Source of the DNA: a virus
DNA length: 20,651 bases
IMG/VR virus record: IMGVR_UViG_3300047554_000009
Span: 1 to 20,651 of that record
Strand: one strand, 5' to 3'
Shown: in pieces, positions 14,918 to 20,651 of the stretch
Layout of the letters: each line of letters starts with the position of its first letter
How positions within the stretch are numbered: the first letter of the stretch is position 1
Notes under the pieces: model-generated
What the model saw: the letters and a program-made list of their open reading frames with translations, nothing else
Database searches by the model: none
What the model was told of the DNA's origin: nothing
Made by a program: the position numbers and the translations under genes

Positions 14918-15711
14918 CTAGATCAGTACAGTTTCGTACTCTACCTGTATTCGGTGCTGATGAACGTGCTGTTAGTGAGGTTGTCCGTGGAATCATGGAC
15001 GGTAAAACGAATAATACTGGAACGATTACTTTAGCGACTGGTAATGCCACAACGACAACGCTGTATGACGGTCGTATAGGCAATGAGAGCTTAATATTAT
15101 TTGTCCCTGTATCTGATGCTGCTGAGGCTGACGCAGCTCCGTATGGAGCGTTTCAGGACACTACAGATCAATCGGCTGCGAATACTACTACGGCTTACGC
15201 TGTTACATTTAATACAACAGATTATTCTAGTGGCGTATATCTTTCTAATAGTTCGCGTATTAATGTCAGGAATTATGGAATTTACAATATTCAGTTTTCC
15301 ATACAGTTCAAGAATACGACAAATGATACTCAAGACGTAGATGTTTGGTTTAGAAAGAACGGTACGAATATAGCAGGATCAAATAGTCGGTTTGGTATGC
15401 CACCAAGAAAAAGCTCAGGTGATCCATCTCATACTATTGCTGCTTTAAACTTCTTTCTTGAGCTTCAGGCGAATGATTACATTGAAATAATGTGGCGAGT
15501 ATCTGATACAGGTGTGGTTCTTGAGCATTATGCAACAAGTTCTAGCCCAGATAGACCGTCTGTTCCTAGTGCTATTGTTACCGTAAATTATGTGGCTCCA
15601 TCAGCTACAAGTAATGTATATATTTCTAGCAAACAACAAGGACAAGCTACTATAGCTCATTGGGCTAATAGTACGGCAGATAAAACGTATGGTTACATTG
15701 TGGTGGGTTAA
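14914..15711 (+). CDS. Tail/fibre protein with a C1q/TNF-like jelly roll
   Basis: 265 residues; ATGA overlap with the nozzle gene. The N-terminus has an opening Q-F-R-T-L-P-V-F-G-A-D-E-R-A-V-S-E-V-V-R, followed by a G-T-I-T-L-A-T-G-N-A-T-T-T-T-L segment that I associate with phage tail proteins. Residues ~110-225 alternate β-strands: I-Y-N-I-Q-F-S-I-Q-F, then D-V-D-V-W-F-R-K-N-G-T, then F-F-L-E-L-Q-A-N-D-Y-I-E-I-M-W, a pattern typical of C1q/TNF-like jelly rolls. These trimerise and can be host-binding. No catalytic residues are visible. The overall reading is a trimeric receptor-binding or tail-decorating protein, with the jelly-roll name tentative. Confidence 0.65.
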   Translation: MTRSVQFRTLPVFGADERAVSEVVRGIMDGKTNNTGTITLATGNATTTTLYDGRIGNESLILFVPVSDAAEADAAPYGAFQDTTDQSAANTTTAYAVTFNTTDYSSGVYLSNSSRINVRNYGIYNIQFSIQFKNTTNDTQDVDVWFRKNGTNIAGSNSRFGMPPRKSSGDPSHTIAALNFFLELQANDYIEIMWRVSDTGVVLEHYATSSSPDRPSVPSAIVTVNYVAPSATSNVYISSKQQGQATIAHWANSTADKTYGYIVVG

Positions 15712-16109
15712 TGGAGTATAGATATATTGCTCCGCAGGAATTACGTAATTGGTGGGCTAGTGTAAGAACTGGCTTAGATAAGATTAAAAGCAGGAGTCCA
15801 GAAAACTGGATTATTGAAGATGTATATACAGACTGTTTCAATCAAAAGAGTCTGTTATTTGTACTGATAGAGAATAACCACTACGCTGGCTTCTTTGTCC
15901 TACAGCCACAGGGCGAAACAATGCATCTATGGGCTGCTTATTCGTTAGAAAATAGTTATGATGTTGTCGAAAATGCCTTAAAATATATAAAGGGCATGGC
16001 GGCAGAAGCTAAAGTCAAATATATAACATTTTCTAGCCATAGGCGCGGTTGGGCTAAAAGGGCGGCTGATTACGGATTCCGTCCAAAACAATGGATTTGT
16101 GAGGTGTAA
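15711..16109 (+). CDS. GNAT-like acetyltransferase-fold protein
   Basis: 132 residues, TAATG-coupled to the tail protein upstream. The middle has L-L-F-V-L-I-E-N-N-H-Y-A-G-F-F-V-L-Q-P (about 49-67), the β4-β5 region of GNAT-like proteins, then M-H-L-W-A-A-Y. A helix with A-L-K-Y-I-K-G-M-A-A-E-A precedes Y-I-T-F-S-S-H-R-R-G-W-A-K-R-A-A-D-Y-G-F, like the end of phage 'acetyltransferase' proteins I recall. The acetyl-CoA loop Q/R-x-x-G-x-G/A is not clear, so catalysis is unproven and the fold may be used structurally. The position between tail and internal-protein genes suggests a virion or assembly link. The next gene starts one base after the stop. Confidence 0.6.
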   Translation: MEYRYIAPQELRNWWASVRTGLDKIKSRSPENWIIEDVYTDCFNQKSLLFVLIENNHYAGFFVLQPQGETMHLWAAYSLENSYDVVENALKYIKGMAAEAKVKYITFSSHRRGWAKRAADYGFRPKQWICEV

Positions 16110-16110
16110 T

Positions 16111-16845
16111 ATGGGTGGTGGCGGCGGACAACAGAGTAGTACATCAACAACGAGTATTGATCCAGCGATCAAGCCGTATGTTACTTATGGACTCGAGGAG
16201 GCTAAGCGTCTCTATCAGTCTGAATCACCTACCTTCTTTCCCGGTCAGACGTATGTCAGTCCATCGGCACAGACTCAGCAAGCCTTGCAAATGGCTCAGG
16301 AACGCGCTCTGGCAGGTTCTCCGCTAACAGGTGCGGCACAGGCTGAAACATTAGCTACGATTCAAGGACGAGGCGTTAATCCATTCCTAGCGGGTGCTTT
16401 AGAGCAGACTAATCGTCTAGCGGGTGAAGATTATCTCCGCAATATCCAGAAATTACAGTCAGGTGCTGCGTCAGTAGGTCGTTATGGTTCTGCTGCTCAA
16501 GGTCAACTAACAGGTCAGGCTCAGGATGTATTTGCTCGTGCATTAGCGGAGCAAGGTGGTCAATTAGCTTATAACTCGGCTGAAGCTGAACGTGCTCGCC
16601 AAATGGCGGCTGTTGGTGCTGCTCCTCAGATGGCTCAAGCTGACTATGCTGATATACAGCGATTACTTAGCGTTGGTGGTGCTAAAGAGGCTCAAAGTGC
16701 TGCTGTATTACAAGACGCTATGAATCGATTTAACTTCCAGCAAAACTTGCCGCAAATGAAATTGCAGCAATACGCTAATTTGTACTCTACTGCTCCTCAA
16801 GGTAGCACTACGACACAAACAGCGACACCGACAGGGGGTAAATAA
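16111..16845 (+). CDS. Internal/ejection-type virion protein (Ala/Gln-rich)
   Basis: 244 residues from the ATG at 16111, with GAGGTGT 5 to 10 bases upstream; a GTG at 16099 is in the preceding gene and is less likely. It opens with G-G-G-G-G-Q-Q-S-S-T-S-T-T-S, then I-D-P-A-I-K-P-Y-V-T-Y-G-L-E-E-A-K-R-L-Y and F-P-G-Q-T-Y-V-S-P-S-A-Q-T-Q-Q-A-L, a layout I know from small internal phage proteins next to ejection genes. The rest is helical, Ala/Gln/Arg-rich without a stable core, fitting proteins that unfold to be ejected. The function is inferred from context. The TAATG junction couples it to the next gene. Confidence 0.65.
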   Translation: MGGGGGQQSSTSTTSIDPAIKPYVTYGLEEAKRLYQSESPTFFPGQTYVSPSAQTQQALQMAQERALAGSPLTGAAQAETLATIQGRGVNPFLAGALEQTNRLAGEDYLRNIQKLQSGAASVGRYGSAAQGQLTGQAQDVFARALAEQGGQLAYNSAEAERARQMAAVGAAPQMAQADYADIQRLLSVGGAKEAQSAAVLQDAMNRFNFQQNLPQMKLQQYANLYSTAPQGSTTTQTATPTGGK

Positions 16846-17258
16846 TGGGTGATCCTATTTCGGCAGGTGTTGTAGGTTCTGTTCTTGCTCCTAGTGCTGG
16901 TGTTTCGTTAGCTGCCCCAACTATAAGCACAGCATTAGCTTCTGGTTTGGCTACTGGTGGTGGTATGGGTGGTGGTTCATTATTTGGATTTGAGCCTACT
17001 TTGGGTGGCTTAGGTCAAGGGATAACTCAAGCATTTAAAACGCCTATATTTGGTCAGGGCGGTACACTTTCTAATATTGGGCAAGCTGCTGGAGCATATA
17101 ACCAAGTAAATCAATTGCTTGGTGGTCAACAGCAACAAATGCAAATGCCGGGTGCAATGCAGGTTCAACGTGGTCAGGTTCAGCCAATGGATTACATGAG
17201 CCTATTAAATCCACAGCAACAATCGGTAATTATGCCGCAACCAATTTCTTTGCTATAG
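16845..17258 (+). CDS. Small Gly/Gln-rich internal virion-type protein
   Basis: 137 residues. The N-terminal half (about 1-60) is hydrophobic and Gly/Ala/Ser-rich (G-V-V-G-S-V-L-A-P-S-A-G-V, then T-G-G-G-M-G-G-G-S-L-F-G), which could insert into or line a membrane. The C-terminal half is Gln-rich (G-G-Q-Q-Q-Q-M-Q-M-P). I do not recognise a family. It lies between two internal-type proteins in a chain of overlaps, so a role in DNA ejection is a reasonable inference. Low-complexity composition makes homology searches weak. The stop is followed by seven bases including the AGGTGA ribosome site of the next gene. Confidence 0.6.
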   Translation: MGDPISAGVVGSVLAPSAGVSLAAPTISTALASGLATGGGMGGGSLFGFEPTLGGLGQGITQAFKTPIFGQGGTLSNIGQAAGAYNQVNQLLGGQQQQMQMPGAMQVQRGQVQPMDYMSLLNPQQQSVIMPQPISLL

Positions 17259-17265
17259 GTGAAAT

Positions 17266-18858
17266 ATGGCTGATACTATTTTTGGAATGCCATTAGATCA
17301 AGCACAGAGTAAATATGGCAATGCGTCAAGTTTTAGTTTGTCTGATCTTGTGCCTAACATCTATGGCGGTGTTGCTTCTGGCTATGAAGGTATTTTAGGT
17401 AATCAACAAGCGCAACAAATAGGACAACGAGCAAACATTGGTGGGTTGCTTGGTGCTGCTGCTGCTTTGGCTCAAGGTATGGGGTCACAAGGCTCTAGGA
17501 GATCTGGAGTTCAGAATGTTTTAAATGCTTTAGGTGCTGGTTACGGTGTTGCTGGTAATGTTGCTCAACAAGGATTACAGAACTTTGCTCTACAACAGCA
17601 AGTAGCTGGTCAGCAATTACAGCGTCAAAAGACTATGCAAGATTTGCTAAGACAGCAACAGGCATTACAGTCTATTGAAACGCTTATTGCTACTGATCCT
17701 AGCGTTAAAGATAATCCTTCAATGATTGCTTATCTGCGGAATAATCCAGATAAAGCTCTTGAAATGGTTGCTCAACGTAGTGCATTAGAGTCTTATCGTG
17801 CATCAAGATTAAAACCGCAAGCTCCTGCTGAAGTTGCTACTGCATATCCTGTACCAGTTGAAGGTTTAACGGTAACTCCTGATGGTCAGCCTATCCCACA
17901 GGCAAAGATACAGCCTATTCAGCAAGCGCAAAACATTACTCCTAGAGTATCTGAGTTGCAATCAAAGATTGATTCTGCTGATGTTGATGCTGAATACTAT
18001 ACGGCTATTGGCAAACTTGACGATGCTAAGAAATCACAAGATATAGCTAATAATCTGCGTGGTTTGGCTCGTAAAGAAGGTTTAGTAAACCAAGTAAATC
18101 CTCAGCTTGATGCAGTATTCCCTACGCTAAAGAAGCGTGTTGAATCGCTAAAGAAAAGTGCTCCAAATATGACTCAGGAGCAGATTGTTGCAGAACAAAA
18201 CAACATTCTTCAGGATGATGCAAAGCTCTTAGAGTCTCTTAATCCAACATTGCAAGCTGCTGAATTAGCTCGTCGTCGCGCTCAGGCTACCGTTATTGAT
18301 ATGGGTAGCAGAGAGATGGAGAAAGAGTTTGCTAAGGGTGTAGTAGAAGATACTCGTAGCTCATTTGGTCAAGCTAAAGCAGCTGTTAATACCATTAATA
18401 CAATTCAACGTCTAAAGCCTATTATTAGTGCTGGTGTCTATGAAGGCGTATTGTCTGGAGCGCCTAAAGCTGTAGATCAAATAGCTACTGCATTGGGCGT
18501 TAGTGGTAAGAGTACACAAGAAAAGCTGCAACGTACTGCTGTGGCTATGCAAGGTTTGGCATCATTAGAATTGACTGCTGCTGAAGCTATGAAAGGTCAA
18601 GGCGCAATTACTGAGAATGAGCGTACTTTGATCGCTCGTGCTGCTGGTGGTAACTTGAGTAACTTTACATCGGGTGAAGTTCAGGCATTGCTAGACTCAT
18701 TGGATAAAGTTGCTCGATACAAGGTTCAGTCTCATCAGCAAAACTATGAAGTAATGAGTAACGATCCTGTAGGCAAGAAATACTCAAAGTATTACAAACT
18801 AGAAATACCTGGCGGTGGCAAGAAAGTATATAACCCTGCTACTGGAAGGATTGAGTAA
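17266..18858 (+). CDS. Internal/ejection-type virion protein
   Basis: 530 residues; AGGTGA at 17257-17262 is the ribosome site. Residues ~55-80 and ~90-110 are Gly/Ala-rich, then a Gln-rich helix (about 115-145) with repeated Q-Q and L-R-Q-Q-Q-A-L. Residues 220-400 form long charged helices. A conserved-looking C-terminal segment T-A-A-E-A-M-K-G-Q-G-A-I-T-E-N-E-R, then A-R-A-A-G-G-N, then G-E-V-Q-A-L-L-D-S-L-D-K-V-A-R-Y, resembles ends of internal phage proteins. The protein ends with Y-N-P-A-T-G-R-I-E. A DNA-ejection role fits. No lysozyme or transglycosylase motif is visible. The stop overlaps the next start in TAATG. Confidence 0.68.
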   Translation: MADTIFGMPLDQAQSKYGNASSFSLSDLVPNIYGGVASGYEGILGNQQAQQIGQRANIGGLLGAAAALAQGMGSQGSRRSGVQNVLNALGAGYGVAGNVAQQGLQNFALQQQVAGQQLQRQKTMQDLLRQQQALQSIETLIATDPSVKDNPSMIAYLRNNPDKALEMVAQRSALESYRASRLKPQAPAEVATAYPVPVEGLTVTPDGQPIPQAKIQPIQQAQNITPRVSELQSKIDSADVDAEYYTAIGKLDDAKKSQDIANNLRGLARKEGLVNQVNPQLDAVFPTLKKRVESLKKSAPNMTQEQIVAEQNNILQDDAKLLESLNPTLQAAELARRRAQATVIDMGSREMEKEFAKGVVEDTRSSFGQAKAAVNTINTIQRLKPIISAGVYEGVLSGAPKAVDQIATALGVSGKSTQEKLQRTAVAMQGLASLELTAAEAMKGQGAITENERTLIARAAGGNLSNFTSGEVQALLDSLDKVARYKVQSHQQNYEVMSNDPVGKKYSKYYKLEIPGGGKKVYNPATGRIE

Positions 18859-20651
18859 TGGCTAAAGTTATTCAAGTACCCGGAATGGGAGATGTAGAGT
18901 TTCCTGACTATATGACAGATCAGGAAATAAGCTCTGCTATTCAGAGAAATATGCAAGGTTCAGTAATGAATCAGGCTATTCCTTACTCTCCTAAAGTAGA
19001 GGCATTACGATCTGCTGCTGGTGGTGCTACGTTTGGATTTGGTGAAGAAATAGAGGCTGCATTGCGGTCTGGTGCTATTTCAGGTTCACAGTATGAGAAT
19101 TTGCGTAATAGATTAAGAGCGCAACAAAGCCAATTCCAACAAGAATATCCTGTGACTGGTGCTGTTACTGAAATCGGCGGTGCTATAGCTGCTCCATTAG
19201 GTGCATTTAAAGCGTTAGGTCGTGCTGCTCCTGCTGTACAAGAGGCTATTACAGGCACTACATTGACAGGTCAAATAGCTAGAGGTACTGGTGTAGGTGC
19301 TGCTACAGGCGCGTTAACTGGTGCTGGGACTGCTGAGACTGATGTTAGTGGTAAGGCATTAGAGTCTGGCGTATTTGGTGGTGCATTAGGTGGAACAGTT
19401 CCAGTTGTATTGCGTGGTGCTGGTAACGTAATTAAGAATGTATTAACTGCGTCTGGTGTTGGCGATCAACCGGGTGCTGCTTCTAAGATGATAGCTAATG
19501 CGCTACAGAAAGAGAATTTAACCACTCAAGAAGCTGCTCAGTTACTTAATGAAATGGAGCGTGTTGGCGTTCCTCGTCCTGTATTGGCTGATCTTGGTAA
19601 GAGTTTGCAGGACTTAGCTTATTCAGCTTATGTCGTTCCATCAGGTCAAAAGGCATCAACAGCTAGATTCTTAGAGTCAAGAATGATCGATCAGCCTAGC
19701 GATATTGTTAAAGGCTTAGTTGAGAAAGCTGGTTTAGGTAAAAATGTTAATGGATATGAGTATTTGCAATTCTTAGCGGAGAATCAAAAGTCTGCTGCTA
19801 GTGCTAAATATCCATTAGCTTATAGCAAGAATATTTACGCTAAAGATTTTAGGCAATTTATGGATCGTCCTGTATTTCAGGATGCTTATAAAGAGGCTCA
19901 AAAACGTGCGGCTGTTTACGGAGATACATTGCCTGACTTGGATATTTTCCTAAGTGATAGGAAAGTTCCTACTGATGTAATGCATCAAGTAAAAATAGGT
20001 CTTGATCGTATTGTTGAAAAAGAAACAGACGCAATTACAGGTAAAGTTACTGGATATGGTAGAGATGTAGCTACAGTAAGAAAAGAATTTAACGATCTTA
20101 TTAAGACTAAAAATCCTATATATGCCAAAGCTAATGCTGAATTTGCTGATAATGAGCGTATTAAATCAGCGTTTGAAGTAGGTCAAAAATATCAAAAACT
20201 TGACTATAAAGAAGCATTAGATAATCTTAAAAAGATGAATGATTCTGAAAAAGAAGCATTTCGTCTAGGTATGATGTCTGACGTAAACTCTCGTCTTGAG
20301 AACTTTAAAGGCGGTGATTTTGCTAGACAAGTATTTAAGAGCGATAAGCAGAAATCATTGCTGCGTTATGCGTTTACCGACCAGAATCAATATAATGATT
20401 TTGTTAAGTATGTTGATGCTCTTGAAGGTCAAACAAAAACAGCTAAGTCATTAATGGGTGGCTCTCAGACTGGTGAGCGTTTATCTACAAGTCAAGGTGC
20501 TGCTGAGTTAGGTTCATTAGCGCAAAATTACGCTAGAGGTGGATTAACTGGCGTTGCTATGGACATTGCTCGTCAGGGATTAGCAAGAACTAAAGGTATT
20601 AGCGGAGAAACTTCCGCAGAGCTTCAAAAGCGATTATTCTCTACTGATCCT
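18858..20651 (+). CDS. Large internal/ejection-type virion protein with glycine zipper (3' end outside window)
   Basis: The ATG at 18858 opens a frame of 598 codons that runs off the right edge. It begins V-P-G-M-G-D-V-E-F-P-D-Y-M-T-D-Q-E-I, an N-terminal module ('V-E-F-P-D-x-M-(S/T)-D-x-x-I') I recall from large phage internal proteins. Residues ~50-120 hold F-G-F-G-E-E-I-E-A-A-L and an R-N-R-L-R-A-Q-Q-S helix ending in Y-P-V-T-G-A-V. Residues ~133-180 form a glycine zipper with G-x-G-x-G and G-x-x-x-G spacing, fit for membrane insertion. The rest (190-598) is helical and charged. It probably forms part of the DNA-ejection channel. The full length and C-terminal domain cannot be seen. Confidence 0.72.
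   Translation, partial: MAKVIQVPGMGDVEFPDYMTDQEISSAIQRNMQGSVMNQAIPYSPKVEALRSAAGGATFGFGEEIEAALRSGAISGSQYENLRNRLRAQQSQFQQEYPVTGAVTEIGGAIAAPLGAFKALGRAAPAVQEAITGTTLTGQIARGTGVGAATGALTGAGTAETDVSGKALESGVFGGALGGTVPVVLRGAGNVIKNVLTASGVGDQPGAASKMIANALQKENLTTQEAAQLLNEMERVGVPRPVLADLGKSLQDLAYSAYVVPSGQKASTARFLESRMIDQPSDIVKGLVEKAGLGKNVNGYEYLQFLAENQKSAASAKYPLAYSKNIYAKDFRQFMDRPVFQDAYKEAQKRAAVYGDTLPDLDIFLSDRKVPTDVMHQVKIGLDRIVEKETDAITGKVTGYGRDVATVRKEFNDLIKTKNPIYAKANAEFADNERIKSAFEVGQKYQKLDYKEALDNLKKMNDSEKEAFRLGMMSDVNSRLENFKGGDFARQVFKSDKQKSLLRYAFTDQNQYNDFVKYVDALEGQTKTAKSLMGGSQTGERLSTSQGAAELGSLAQNYARGGLTGVAMDIARQGLARTKGISGETSAELQKRLFSTDP

Noticed and set aside
16099-16110. GTG start for the first internal-protein gene
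   Set aside because: It is inside the GNAT-like gene; GAGGTGT fits the ATG at 16111 better, and the Gly-rich start is typical.

Overview
The window is a contiguous piece of a tailed double-stranded DNA phage (Caudoviricetes): the DNA-packaging, head, tail and internal-virion-protein module. All 20 genes I accept are on the + strand. They are packed with almost no spacing, and 11 junctions are short stop/start overlaps. I see no rRNA, tRNA, CRISPR array, integrase, lysis gene, replication gene or host gene. The head genes (P22-type portal, DUF5309/SU10-type major capsid protein, SU10-type adaptor), a nozzle/hub-like protein and the absence of a tape-measure protein, tail tube or sheath point to a short-tailed (podovirus-like) phage. 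The host cannot be named from this sequence. LamG-bearing fibre-type proteins and this gene set are familiar to me from environmental, often aquatic, phage contigs, but that is recollection and not evidence in the window.

Layout: (1) 3-1536, the tail end of a possible glycosyltransferase and a putative ADP-ribosyltransferase-like accessory protein. (2) 1563-3157, small and large terminase. (3) 3185-9131, head module: portal, small coupled protein, scaffold, major capsid protein, a stem-loop, a small head protein, a GT-A glycosyltransferase and the adaptor. (4) 9136-9684, a free-standing HNH endonuclease inserted between adaptor and tail genes. (5) 9688-15711, tail, fibre and decoration genes: a gp80-like virion protein, a repeat fibre, a triple-LamG protein, a small protein, a five-fold 20-residue repeat protein, a nozzle/hub-like protein and a C1q/TNF-like jelly-roll candidate. 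(6) 15711-16109, a GNAT-like protein. (7) 16111-20651, four Gly/Ala/Gln-rich internal or ejection-type proteins, the last cut by the window edge.

How the genes would work together: TerS and TerL pump DNA through the portal into a procapsid built by scaffold and capsid protein. The adaptor and nozzle close the head and form the short tail. The fibre and LamG proteins would decorate the tail and bind the host surface. The Gly-zipper and Gln-rich proteins would be ejected to form a DNA conduit. The accessory genes (ART-like, glycosyltransferase, HNH, GNAT-like) sit inside this backbone, and the ART core and HNH gene are distinctly more AT-rich than their surroundings. The clearest non-routine signals are a 7-bp direct repeat that exactly brackets the HNH gene and, when collapsed, restores a plausible ancestral gene junction; a perfectly periodic 60-bp coding repeat at 13152-13451; and the AT-rich ART-like core in an otherwise backbone-like gene. 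I found no convincing new multi-gene system such as a defence island.
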